DNA of 64,000 bases from the NCBI RefSeq assembly GCF_032075065.1, contig NZ_DAMAZC010000002.1, positions 1-64,000 on the forward strand, in the 5' to 3' direction. The DNA comes from Atlantibacter sp032075065 (GTDB lineage: Bacteria; Pseudomonadota; Gammaproteobacteria; Enterobacterales; Enterobacteriaceae). A model generated the notes under the pieces. The model was not told the origin of the DNA. It searched no databases and saw nothing but the letters and a program-made list of their open reading frames with translations. Below, one piece after another: positions 47,353 through 55,597 of the stretch (position 1 is the stretch's first letter; each line of letters starts with the position of its first letter). The translations under genes were made by a program, and so were the position numbers.

Positions 47353-49092
47353 ATGAAGATGATGTGGAAAACCCTGCCTGCATTACTCATGGGTCTGTGT
47401 CTGTCGGCGTTTGCCGCGCCGCCCCCCACAGCCGCACCCGTCTCCTATGGCGTGGAAGAGGATGTGTTCCATCCCGTTCGTGCCCGGCAGGGGATGGTCG
47501 CCTCGGTGGATGCCACCGCCACCAGGGTCGGCGTCGAGATCCTGAAAAAAGGGGGCAACGCGGTGGATGCCGCTGTTGCGGTAGGTTTTGCGCTGGCGGT
47601 GACGCATCCCCAGGCCGGTAACCTCGGCGGCGGCGGGTTTATGATGCTGCGTACCAAAGACGGCAACACCACTGCCATTGATTTCCGCGAAATGGCCCCG
47701 CAAAAAGCCACCAAAGATATGTTCCTCGACGCTGCGGGTAACGCCGACAGCAAAAAATCCCTGACTTCGCATCTCGCGACCGGTACGCCGGGCACCGTGG
47801 CGGGCTTTGCGCTGGCGCTGCAAAAATACGGCACTATGCCGCTAAACCAGGTGGTGCAGCCAGCGATCCTGCTGGCGCGAGACGGCTTCATGGTCAACGA
47901 TGCGCTGGCGGACGATCTCAAAACCTACGGCAGCGAAACGCTACCCAATCATCCCAACAGTAAAGCCATCTTCTGGAAAACCGACGGCAATCCGCTGCAA
48001 AAAGGCGACAAGCTGGTGCAGGCCAATCTCGCCAAATCGCTGGAGATGATTGCCGAAACCGGGCCGGATGCGTTTTATAAAGGCGCAATCGCCGATCAGA
48101 TTGCCGATGAGATGGCAAAAAACGGCGGGCTGATTAGCAAGGAAGATTTAGCCAACTACAAAGCGGTAGAGCGCAAGCCAATCAGCGGCGACTACCGTGG
48201 ATACCAGGTATTCTCTATGCCGCCGCCGTCCTCCGGCGGGATCCACATCGTGCAAATCCTCAATATCCTGGAAAACTTCGACCTGAAGAAATATGGCTTC
48301 GGCAGCGCCGATACCCTGCAAATCATGGCTGAAGCGGAGAAATTCGCCTATGCCGACCGTTCGGAATATCTGGGCGACCCGGATTTTGTGAAGGTGCCCT
48401 GGCAGGCGCTGACCGATAAAGCCTATGCCAAAACCCTGGCGGACCAGATCGATCTGGCGAAAGCGCGCCCGTCGAAAGAGATTAAACCCGGCAACCTCGC
48501 GCCTTACGAGAGTAATCAAACCACCCATTTCTCGGTGGTGGATAAAGACGGCAACGCGGTGGCGGTCACCTATACCCTGAACACTACTTTTGGCAGCGGC
48601 ATTGTTGCTGGCAATACCGGGATCCTGCTGAATAACGAAATGGACGACTTCTCGGCGAAACCGGGCGTGCCTAACGTTTACGGTCTGGTCGGCGGTGAAG
48701 CGAACGCGGTAGGGCCGAATAAACGCCCGCTGTCGTCGATGTCGCCCACCATCGTAGTGAAAGATGGCAAAACCTGGCTGGTCACCGGCAGCCCTGGCGG
48801 CAGCCGGATTATCACTACCGTATTGCAGATGGTAGTGAACAGCATCGATTTCGGAATGAACATCGCCGAAGCCACCAACGCGCCGCGCTTCCATCATCAA
48901 TGGCTACCGGACGAACTGTGGGTTGAAAAAGGATTTAGCCCCGACACCCTGAAGCTGCTGAAAGATAAAGGGCAGAACGTGGCGGTGAAAGAGGCGATGG
49001 GCAGCACCCAGAGCATTGTCGTCGGGCCGGATGGCGCGCTGTATGGCGCATCCGATCCGCGTTCAGTGGATGATTTGACGGCGGGTTATTAA
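47353..49092 (+). CDS. ggt: Gamma-glutamyltransferase (glutathione hydrolase) Ggt
   Basis: 579 residues. The signal peptide (MKMMWKTLPALLMGLCLSAF ...) directs it to the periplasm. The precursor self-cleaves before the catalytic Thr of the small subunit, here Thr390 in SNQTTHFSVVD (Thr391 in E. coli). Conserved substrate-binding segments LTSHLATGTPGTVAG, MPPPSSGGIHIVQI and PLSSMSPTIV are present. It cleaves the gamma-glutamyl bond of glutathione and related compounds. It is a single gene with its own terminator. Confidence 0.96.
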   Translation: MKMMWKTLPALLMGLCLSAFAAPPPTAAPVSYGVEEDVFHPVRARQGMVASVDATATRVGVEILKKGGNAVDAAVAVGFALAVTHPQAGNLGGGGFMMLRTKDGNTTAIDFREMAPQKATKDMFLDAAGNADSKKSLTSHLATGTPGTVAGFALALQKYGTMPLNQVVQPAILLARDGFMVNDALADDLKTYGSETLPNHPNSKAIFWKTDGNPLQKGDKLVQANLAKSLEMIAETGPDAFYKGAIADQIADEMAKNGGLISKEDLANYKAVERKPISGDYRGYQVFSMPPPSSGGIHIVQILNILENFDLKKYGFGSADTLQIMAEAEKFAYADRSEYLGDPDFVKVPWQALTDKAYAKTLADQIDLAKARPSKEIKPGNLAPYESNQTTHFSVVDKDGNAVAVTYTLNTTFGSGIVAGNTGILLNNEMDDFSAKPGVPNVYGLVGGEANAVGPNKRPLSSMSPTIVVKDGKTWLVTGSPGGSRIITTVLQMVVNSIDFGMNIAEATNAPRFHHQWLPDELWVEKGFSPDTLKLLKDKGQNVAVKEAMGSTQSIVVGPDGALYGASDPRSVDDLTAGY

Positions 49093-49106
49093 TCCGTCAA
49101 AAAACA

Positions 49107-49137
49107 GGCTGGACGGTGAAATTCCGTCCAGCCCTCA
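49107..49137 (+). terminator. ggt terminator
   Basis: A perfect 10-bp stem (GGCTGGACGG / CCGTCCAGCC) with a 7-base loop, followed by a weak T-rich tail (CTCACTTTT). Confidence 0.75.
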
Positions 49138-49212
49138 CTTTTCCTTATAATTTATGGGTATAAGACTTACCCCTTTTTTACGACATAAACGTGAATTTCC
49201 CCGCCTCGCTTG

Positions 49213-49239
49213 TATACCTTTTGTTCATCCTGCCGATAA
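49213..49239 (+). promoter_or_regulatory. FliA (sigma-28) promoter of the chemoreceptor gene
   Basis: TATACCTT (49213-49220), 11 bases, then a perfect GCCGATAA (49232-49239). The flagellar consensus is TAAAGTTT-N11-GCCGATAA, so 13 of 16 positions match with exact spacing. It lies 47 bases before the chemoreceptor start. It implies co-expression with flagellar late genes. Confidence 0.8.
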
Positions 49240-49285
49240 CTGCTGTATCTGGTGGAAAACCACCTTGTATACAAAGGAAATAGTT

Positions 49286-50929
49286 ATGGGTTTACTTCAA
49301 CATTTCACCATTCGTTCCGTCATGGTCGCCATCCTGGGGCTGCTGTGCTTGTTGTGGAGCGGTGCCGGGCTGTTTAGCGTGTTTTCGCTGAACCAGATGA
49401 GCCAGGGAAATGATGTGGATCGGCATTTGGTGCGCCAGATGACGGTGCTCAGTAAAGGCAACGACCAGTATTTTCGTTTCGTTACGCGGCTGGCGCGTGT
49501 GATGGACGGAACCAAACCGGGCATGCAGCCTGATCCAACGGTGATGAAGCCGGTGCAGAAAGCGCTGGAGAATATGGCGCAGGAGCTGGCGCAGTTTAAA
49601 GAGCTGTCGCCAGGGCCAATGGATCAGGCTACCTCTGATAACGTCATCGCCAGTTGGCAGAAGCTGCTCGACGAGGGCGTTACCCGCCAGTTCCAGCTGG
49701 CCCAGCAGGGCGATCTGGATGCGTTTCGCGCCCACGCCAACAACATCACCCCCGCGCTCAGCCGGGCGTTCGGCGCCAGCGCTGAGGAGTTTAACGCCAA
49801 TGCGGGCCGGATGCTGGATGAAACCCGCGTAACAGTGGATAACCAGACCTCGCTGACCCGCACTATCATCATCGCCAGCGTGGCGCTGGGCGTGCTGATG
49901 CTGATCCTGGCCGACCGCTATCTGGTGATTATGCTGGTGCGCCCGCTGAATCGGGTTCGCGATCATTTCCAGCTTATCGCAAACGGCGATCTCAGCCAGC
50001 CGGTGCCGGTCAAGGCCAGCCGCAACTGCGTGGGTAAACTGGTGCCGCTGCTGACTGCAATGCAGGACAGCCTGCGCGATGCGGTGAGCGCCATCCGTCA
50101 GGGCAGCGAGCATATCTGGCACGGCGCGCGGGATATTTCCGCCGGCAACCAGGATCTCTCAACCCGTACCGAAGAGCAGGCATCGGCGCTTGTGGAAACC
50201 GCTGCCAGCATGGAGCAACTGACCGCCACCGTACAGCACAACGCCGATAACGCTCATGAAGCCAGTCAACTGGCGCAAAAGGCCTCGGCGACCGCCAGCA
50301 AAGGCGGGAAGCTGGTAGGCGATGTGGTAACCACCATGACCGGTATTTCCGGCAGTTCGAAGAAAATTGCCGACATCACCACGGTAATTAACAGCATCGC
50401 TTTCCAGACCAACATTCTGGCGCTTAACGCCGCGGTAGAAGCCGCGCGTGCGGGCGAACAGGGGCGCGGGTTTGCTGTGGTGGCAAGTGAAGTGCGCAAC
50501 CTGGCCAGCCGCAGCGGGCAGGCGGCCAAAGAGATTGAAACGCTGATTGCCGATTCTGTTCACCGGGTCGAGAAGGGCGCGGAGCTGGTGAACCAGGCGG
50601 GGATCACCATGGCGGAAATCGTCGATGCGGTTGCGCAGGTCACGGCGATTATGGAGCAGATCGCCTCGGCGACCGACGAACAGAGCAAAGGTATTGCCCA
50701 GGTTGGCGTGGCCATCACCCAGATGGATAGCGTGACGCAGCACAACGCGGCGTTAGTGGAGCAGGTATCCGCCGCCGCCGCCAGCCTGGAGCGCCAGACG
50801 GCGGAATTGCAGCAGTCGGTGGAGCATTTCCGTCTGGTAGAGCGCACGCTCGCTGCCGTTGAGGATAAGCCGTCTTCCCGACCGACACCGCGCCAGGTAA
50901 CGACGCAAGAAGAGTGGGTAACGTTTTAA
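49286..50929 (+). CDS. Methyl-accepting chemotaxis protein
   Basis: 547 residues starting MGLLQHFTIRSVMVAILGLL with AAAGGAAA upstream; a 44-codon longer frame through the promoter is rejected. Domains: membrane span (~10-32), periplasmic four-helix Tar-type sensor (~33-190), second span (~192-213), HAMP (~214-265), and cytoplasmic signalling domain with the hairpin tip IAFQTNILALNAAVEAARAG. The C-terminus EEWVTF resembles the NWETF pentapeptide that tethers CheR/CheB but differs at two positions. The ligand cannot be predicted. No flagellar or che genes are in the window. E. coli K-12 has no receptor gene at this place. Confidence 0.93.
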   Translation: MGLLQHFTIRSVMVAILGLLCLLWSGAGLFSVFSLNQMSQGNDVDRHLVRQMTVLSKGNDQYFRFVTRLARVMDGTKPGMQPDPTVMKPVQKALENMAQELAQFKELSPGPMDQATSDNVIASWQKLLDEGVTRQFQLAQQGDLDAFRAHANNITPALSRAFGASAEEFNANAGRMLDETRVTVDNQTSLTRTIIIASVALGVLMLILADRYLVIMLVRPLNRVRDHFQLIANGDLSQPVPVKASRNCVGKLVPLLTAMQDSLRDAVSAIRQGSEHIWHGARDISAGNQDLSTRTEEQASALVETAASMEQLTATVQHNADNAHEASQLAQKASATASKGGKLVGDVVTTMTGISGSSKKIADITTVINSIAFQTNILALNAAVEAARAGEQGRGFAVVASEVRNLASRSGQAAKEIETLIADSVHRVEKGAELVNQAGITMAEIVDAVAQVTAIMEQIASATDEQSKGIAQVGVAITQMDSVTQHNAALVEQVSAAAASLERQTAELQQSVEHFRLVERTLAAVEDKPSSRPTPRQVTTQEEWVTF

Positions 50930-50967
50930 CCCGCAAAATACCCCTAAAAAGTGATAGAACATGGGAA

Positions 50968-51003
50968 CCTCTTCGTTATATATTTAATTATATAGCGAAG
51001 AGG
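50968..51003 (+). promoter_or_regulatory. Long 5'-leader hairpin before yghW
   Basis: A 15-bp inverted repeat (CCTCTTCGTTATATA / TATATAGCGAAGAGG, one wobble) with a 6-base loop. Its right arm carries GAAGAGG, the best-spaced ribosome-binding sequence for the ATG at 51012, so folding would hide the site. There is no T-run, so it is not a normal terminator for the chemoreceptor gene. Confidence 0.6.
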
Positions 51004-51011
51004 GTAAGGCG

Positions 51012-51329
51012 ATGAATCATTTTGGGAAGGGGTTAATGGCCGGTCTTGCCGCAAGCCAGGCTGCCAGCGCGCAGCATGCTGCCCGTTTTTGTGTGGATTA
51101 CAAACGCGGCTTCGTGCTGGGCTACACGCACCGTATTTATGAAAACACCGGCGATAAGCTGCTCAGCGCGTGGGAGGCGGGCCTGTTGACCCGCCGCTAT
51201 GCGCTGGATAAAGACGCGGTGATCGATTTCTTTACCGAGACCCAGGCGAGTTCGTCACGACGCTTTTTCATGGCGGGCTACCGGCTGGGCGGGCAAACGC
51301 TTAATGTGATGAGCGCAGGCGAGACATAA
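51012..51329 (+). CDS. yghW: DUF2623 protein, YghW-like
   Basis: 105 residues: MNHFGKGLMAGLAASQAASA, then FCVDYKRGFVLGYTHRIYEN and LLSAWEAGLLTRRYALDKDA, closely matching E. coli YghW (about 95 residues). The C-terminus is about ten residues longer (GQTLNVMSAGET). Function unknown; no signal peptide. In E. coli yghW lies elsewhere, near the hyb genes. Its start sits directly behind the hairpin leader. Confidence 0.88.
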   Translation: MNHFGKGLMAGLAASQAASAQHAARFCVDYKRGFVLGYTHRIYENTGDKLLSAWEAGLLTRRYALDKDAVIDFFTETQASSSRRFFMAGYRLGGQTLNVMSAGET

Positions 51330-51446
51330 AATAAGCGTCAATGTATTCGCCATCGCTCATCCCTTTTGTCGTCAATAAGTTATAAAACCCTTTAAACATC
51401 ATTGACTTTTAAATTTTCGACAATCTGATTTTTTTCAAAAAAAAGC

Positions 51447-51480
51447 TGGACACATGCGAATGATAATGATTATTATTGTC
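51447..51480 (+). promoter_or_regulatory. Fur-controlled ryhB promoter
   Basis: -35 TGGACA (51447-51452) and -10 TATTAT (51471-51476) are 18 bases apart, six bases before the RyhB 5' end. The overlapping GATAATGATTATTATTGTC (51462-51480) is a good Fur box (consensus GATAATGATAATCATTATC). Fur-iron would block transcription in iron-rich cells. Confidence 0.88.
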
Positions 51481-51482
51481 AT

Positions 51483-51578
51483 GCGTTCAGGGAGACCCCT
51501 ACGGTGTTAACCTGAAAGCACGACATTGCTCACATTGCTTCCAGTATTTCTTAGCCAGCCTCGAGCTGGCTTTTTTTT
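51483..51578 (+). ncRNA. ryhB: Iron-regulated small RNA RyhB
   Basis: The core CTGAAAGCACGACATTGCTC followed by ACATTGCTTCCAGTATT is the conserved target-pairing and Hfq-binding region of RyhB. The terminator is AGCCAGC / GCTGGCT with eight T. The 5' part (GCGTTCAGGGAGACCCCTAC) differs from E. coli (GCGATCAGGAAGACCCTCGC). RyhB represses iron-using protein mRNAs when iron is scarce. In E. coli ryhB lies between yhhX and yhhY; here neither is present and yhhW follows. Confidence 0.95.
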
Positions 51579-51701
51579 ATCCTGAATTTGCCCCGACAAC
51601 TCATTCACATTTTTTGAACAGAGGCGTCAATTTTCGCCCTCTATCATCAACGGCGCTTCCGGTCCACACTACTTCCATCGCAAACGAACTGGGGGTACAC
51701 A

Positions 51702-52397
51702 ATGATTTACTTACGCAAAGCAGCCGAACGCGGCCATGCCAATCACGGTTGGTTAGACTCATGGCATACCTTCTCTTTTGCCAACTATTACGATCCAAAT
51801 TTTATGGGCTTTTCCGCCCTGCGCGTGATTAACGACGACGTGATCGACGCCGGTCAGGGCTTCGGCACTCACCCGCACAAAGACATGGAAATTCTGACCT
51901 ACGTGCTGGAAGGCGCGGTTGAGCATCAGGACAGCATGGGCAATAAAGAGCAGGTGCCTGCGGGCGAGTTCCAGATTATGAGCGCCGGGACCGGGGTGCG
52001 TCACTCCGAGTACAACCCCAGCGAAACCGAGCGTCTGCGCCTGTATCAAATCTGGATTATCCCGGAAAAAAATGGCATTGAGCCGCGCTACGAGCAGCGC
52101 CGCTTCGACGCCACGCAGGGCCGCCAGCTGGTGCTGTCGCCGGATGCCCGCGACGGTTCGCTGAAAGTGAATCAGGATATGGAACTGTCGCGCTGGGCGC
52201 TGTTGAAAGATGAGCAGGGCGTGTATCAGATTGCCGCTGACCGCAATGTCTGGATCCAGGTGGTGAAAGGCGACGTGACCATTAACGGCACCAAAGCCAC
52301 CACCAGCGATGGCCTGGCGATCCGCGATGAGCAGGCGCTTTCTATCCATGCCGATAGCGACAGCGAAATTCTGCTGTTTGACCTGCCGCCGGTCTGA
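51702..52397 (+). CDS. yhhW: Pirin-family quercetin 2,3-dioxygenase YhhW
   Basis: 231 residues. The N-terminal cupin carries the metal ligands GFGTHPHKDMEILTYVLEGA (~residue 47) and a later H-x-E (VRHSEYN). E. coli YhhW cleaves quercetin in vitro; the physiological role is unclear. In E. coli it also precedes gntR. Its promoter is not obvious; it starts about 120 bases after the RyhB terminator. Confidence 0.95.
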   Translation: MIYLRKAAERGHANHGWLDSWHTFSFANYYDPNFMGFSALRVINDDVIDAGQGFGTHPHKDMEILTYVLEGAVEHQDSMGNKEQVPAGEFQIMSAGTGVRHSEYNPSETERLRLYQIWIIPEKNGIEPRYEQRRFDATQGRQLVLSPDARDGSLKVNQDMELSRWALLKDEQGVYQIAADRNVWIQVVKGDVTINGTKATTSDGLAIRDEQALSIHADSDSEILLFDLPPV

Positions 52398-52457
52398 TAT
52401 CTGCCTTAACAGCGCATCGTCAAAGCGGTGCGTTGCTTTCAAAAATCCGTGCTTTTT

Positions 52458-52490
52458 CCCGGGCTTCCACTGTTACAGAGGAAGCCCGGG
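52458..52490. other. Perfect hairpin between yhhW and gntR
   Basis: An 11-bp inverted repeat (CCCGGGCTTCC / GGAAGCCCGGG) with an 11-base loop containing GTTAC. There is no T-run after it on the plus strand. It may stabilise or partially terminate yhhW mRNA, or be a control site for gntR, which begins 52 bases on. Confidence 0.5.
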
Positions 52491-52541
52491 CGTCGTCCGT
52501 GATAAACTCGTTGAATAGATCCATTTTGCGCCTTCGAGACG

Positions 52542-53537
52542 ATGAAAAAGAAAAGACCGGTACTACAGGATGTGGCTGATCGCGTAGGCGTGACGAAAAT
52601 GACCGTCAGCCGCTTTTTGCGTAATCCCGAACAGGTGTCCGAGGCGCTGCGCGGTAAAATCGCCGCCGCGCTGGATGAGTTGGGCTACATTCCCAACCGC
52701 GCGCCTGATATTCTTTCCAACGCCACCAGCCGCGCCATCGGCGTGCTGCTGCCATCGCTCACTAACCAGGTGTTTGCCGAAGTGCTGCGCGGTATCGAAA
52801 GCGTGATCGACGCCCATGGCTACCAGACCATGCTGGCGCACTACGGCTATAAGCCCGAGCTGGAAGAGGAGCGCCTGGAGTCAATGCTCTCCTGGAATAT
52901 CGACGGGCTAATCCTTACTGAACGCACCCACACGCCGCGCACGCTCAAAATGATTGAAGTGGCAGGGATCCCCGTGGTCGAGCTGATGGACAGCGTTTCT
53001 CCGTGCCTGGACATCGCCGTCGGTTTCAATAATTTTGAAGCGGCGCGCCAGATGACTGCGGAAATCATTGTGCGCGGCCACACCCACGTAGCATATCTGG
53101 GGGCGCGTCTGGATGAGCGAACCATTCAGAAGCAGCGCGGCTATGAGCAGGCGATGCGCGATGCGGGCCTGACGCCGTACAGCGTAATGGTCGAACAATC
53201 CTCTTCTTATTCCACCGGCATTGAACTGCTGCGTCAGGCGCGGCGCGAATTCCCTCAACTTGACAGCATCTTCTGCACCAATGACGATTTAGCTATCGGC
53301 GCGGCATTCGAGTGCCAGCGGCTGGGGCTACGTATTCCTGACGATATGGCTATTGCCGGTTTTCACGGCCACGATATCGGGCAGGTGATGGAACCCCGGC
53401 TGGCAAGCGTGCTGACGCCGCGTGAACGTATGGGTCGAATTGGCGCGGAACGCCTGCTGGCGCGCATCCGGGGCGAAATCGTAACGCCTAAATTGTTAGA
53501 TTTAGGTTTCACATTGTCGCCAGGCGGATCGATTTAA
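52542..53537 (+). CDS. gntR: Gluconate operon repressor GntR
   Basis: 331 residues of the LacI family. The helix-turn-helix and hinge are LQDVADRVGVTKMTVSRFLR (~residue 8) and DILSNATSRAIGVLLPSLTN. The ligand domain contains ICT-type NDDLAIGAAFECQRLGLRIP (~residue 248). It represses gntK-gntU and related gluconate genes until gluconate binds. It matches E. coli GntR and precedes gntK as there. Confidence 0.96.
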   Translation: MKKKRPVLQDVADRVGVTKMTVSRFLRNPEQVSEALRGKIAAALDELGYIPNRAPDILSNATSRAIGVLLPSLTNQVFAEVLRGIESVIDAHGYQTMLAHYGYKPELEEERLESMLSWNIDGLILTERTHTPRTLKMIEVAGIPVVELMDSVSPCLDIAVGFNNFEAARQMTAEIIVRGHTHVAYLGARLDERTIQKQRGYEQAMRDAGLTPYSVMVEQSSSYSTGIELLRQARREFPQLDSIFCTNDDLAIGAAFECQRLGLRIPDDMAIAGFHGHDIGQVMEPRLASVLTPRERMGRIGAERLLARIRGEIVTPKLLDLGFTLSPGGSI

Positions 53538-53547
53538 CCTCGCCAAA

Positions 53548-53645
53548 TTTGAGCTAGCTCACACTTATTAACACTGGCGACGCTCGGAGATTGCGTCGCC
53601 TCCAGTGCCGCATGACAATGTTACCGATAACTGTTACCCGTAACA
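53548..53645 (+). promoter_or_regulatory. CRP site and two GntR operators before gntK
   Basis: TTTGA-N6-TCACA (53548-53563) is a near-consensus CRP site. Two adjacent palindromes, TGTTACCGATAACT (53619-53632) and TGTTACCCGTAACA (53632-53645), fit the GntR operator and share one base. The arrangement means catabolite activation and gluconate-lifted repression of gntK-gntU. Confidence 0.85.
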
Positions 53646-53682
53646 TTCCCCTTCCAACGTTTAGTGCCAGTGGAGCAACGCG

Positions 53683-54216
53683 ATGAGCACGACTAACCAT
53701 GATCACCACATTTACGTCTTAATGGGCGTATCCGGTAGCGGTAAATCCGCCGTAGCCAGCGAAGTGGCGCACCGCCTGAAGGCCGCTTTTCTGGATGGCG
53801 ATTTCCTGCATCCGCGCAGCAACATTATGAAAATGGCCTCCGGCGAGCCGCTAAACGATGACGACCGCAGACCCTGGCTGAAAGCGTTGAACGACGCGGC
53901 ATTCGCCATGCAGCGCACCAATAAAGTGTCGCTGATTGTCTGTTCATCCCTGAAAAAAGACTACCGCGACCAGCTGCGCGACGGTAACCCGAACCTCTCT
54001 TTCATCTATCTGAAAGGGGAATCTGCGGTAATCGAAGAGCGTCTGAAAGCGCGTAAAGGCCACTTCTTTAAACCTCAGATGCTGGTAACGCAGTTCCAGA
54101 CCCTGGAAGAACCGAAAGCCGACGAGACCGATGTAATCGTGATTGATATCGATCAGCCGCTGGAAGGCGTGGTGGAAAGCACCATCGCCGCAATTGGAGA
54201 AGGCAAGGCGGCGTGA
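53683..54216 (+). CDS. gntK: Thermoresistant gluconokinase GntK
   Basis: 177 residues. Walker A is GVSGSGKSAVASEV (~residue 17) and the lid region includes KGHFFKPQMLVTQFQTLEEP. It phosphorylates gluconate to 6-phosphogluconate for the Entner-Doudoroff and pentose phosphate pathways. It matches E. coli GntK. It overlaps gntU by four bases, giving coupled expression. Confidence 0.96.
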   Translation: MSTTNHDHHIYVLMGVSGSGKSAVASEVAHRLKAAFLDGDFLHPRSNIMKMASGEPLNDDDRRPWLKALNDAAFAMQRTNKVSLIVCSSLKKDYRDQLRDGNPNLSFIYLKGESAVIEERLKARKGHFFKPQMLVTQFQTLEEPKADETDVIVIDIDQPLEGVVESTIAAIGEGKAA

Positions 54217-55553
54217 ATACTTTAACATTGGTGTTAACAGCAGTCGGCTCCGTGCTGTTGCTGCTGTTTTTAGTGATGAAGGCGCGTATGCATGCCTTTG
54301 TCGCTTTGATGGTGGTGTCTATTGGTGCAGGACTTTTCTCTGGTATGCCGCTCGATAAGATTGCGGCAACTATGGAAAAAGGGATGGGCGGCACGCTGGG
54401 TTTTCTGGCGGTCGTGGTGGCGCTGGGCGCCATGTTTGGCAAGATCCTTCATGAAACTGGCGCGGTCGACCAGATCGCCGTCAGGATGCTCAAATCCTTC
54501 GGGCACAGCAAAGCGCACTATGCCATTGGCCTCGCGGGCCTAATTTGCGCGCTGCCGTTGTTCTTCGAAGTGGCGATTGTTCTGCTGATAAGCGTTGCGT
54601 TTTCGATGGCGCGCCATACCGGGACCAACCTGGTGAAACTGGTGATCCCGCTATTTGCCGGCGTAGCGGCGGCAGCGGCGTTCCTGCTGCCAGGGCCTGC
54701 GCCAATGCTGCTGGCCTCGCAGATGCACGCTGATTTCGGCTGGATGATTTTGATTGGCCTGTGCGCCGCGATACCCAGCATGCTGATCGCCGGGCCGCTG
54801 TTCGGCAACTTCATCAGCAAGCATGTAGAACTGCATATTCCGGATGACATCAGCGAACCGCATTTGGGCGAAGGCAAACTGCCATCTTTCGGCTTCAGCC
54901 TGGCGCTGATCCTGCTGCCGCTGGTGCTGGTGGGCCTGAAAACTATCGCCGCCCGCTTTACCGAACAGGGCTCGCAGCTCTATGAATGGTTGCAGTTTAT
55001 CGGCCATCCGTTCACCGCCATTCTGATTGCCTGCCTGGTGGCGATGTATGGCCTGGCGATGCGTCGCGGTATGCCGCGCGAGCGGGTGATGGAAATCTGC
55101 GGCCACGCGCTGCAACCTGCCGGGATTATCCTGCTGGTGATCGGCGCAGGCGGCGTGTTCAAACAGGTGCTGGTGGATTCCGGCGTGGGTCCGGCGCTGG
55201 GTGAAGCGTTAACCGGCATGGGCCTGCCGATTGCCATTACCTGCTTTGTGCTGGCAGCGGCGGTGCGCATTATCCAGGGTTCCGCCACGGTCGCATGCCT
55301 GACGGCGGTTGGCCTGGTGATGCCGGTGATTGAGCAGCTGCATTATTCCGGCGCGCAACTGGCGGCGCTGTCGATTTGCATCGCGGGCGGATCGATTGTG
55401 GTCAGCCACGTTAACGACGCCGGGTTCTGGCTGTTCGGGAAGTTTACCGGCGCGACTGAAGGGCAGACCCTGAAAACCTGGACGCTGATGGAAACCATCC
55501 TGGGTACGGTTGGCGCGATTGTCGGCATGATCGCGTTTGCGATAGTCAGCTAA
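54213..55553 (+). CDS. gntU: Gluconate permease GntU
   Basis: 446 residues from a GTG (54213; sequence MNTLTLVLTAVGSVLLLLFL) overlapping the gntK stop. Gnt family permease with about twelve to thirteen spans; conserved VALGAMFGKILHETGAVDQI (~residue 70) and GSATVACLTAVGLVMPVIEQ (~residue 355). It is the low-affinity gluconate importer in E. coli. In E. coli K-12 an internal frameshift-like anomaly was reported historically; here the frame is open throughout. A terminator follows. Confidence 0.95.
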   Translation: MNTLTLVLTAVGSVLLLLFLVMKARMHAFVALMVVSIGAGLFSGMPLDKIAATMEKGMGGTLGFLAVVVALGAMFGKILHETGAVDQIAVRMLKSFGHSKAHYAIGLAGLICALPLFFEVAIVLLISVAFSMARHTGTNLVKLVIPLFAGVAAAAAFLLPGPAPMLLASQMHADFGWMILIGLCAAIPSMLIAGPLFGNFISKHVELHIPDDISEPHLGEGKLPSFGFSLALILLPLVLVGLKTIAARFTEQGSQLYEWLQFIGHPFTAILIACLVAMYGLAMRRGMPRERVMEICGHALQPAGIILLVIGAGGVFKQVLVDSGVGPALGEALTGMGLPIAITCFVLAAAVRIIQGSATVACLTAVGLVMPVIEQLHYSGAQLAALSICIAGGSIVVSHVNDAGFWLFGKFTGATEGQTLKTWTLMETILGTVGAIVGMIAFAIVS

Positions 55554-55564
55554 GCGTTAACCCA

Positions 55565-55591
55565 CTGGCGTGCCTTGCGCACGCCAGTTTT
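55565..55591 (+). terminator. gntKU terminator
   Basis: A 9-bp stem (CTGGCGTGC / GCACGCCAG) with a 5-base loop followed by TTTTC. It lies against the stop of the convergent yhgN gene. Confidence 0.85.
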
Positions 55592-55597
55592 CTCACA

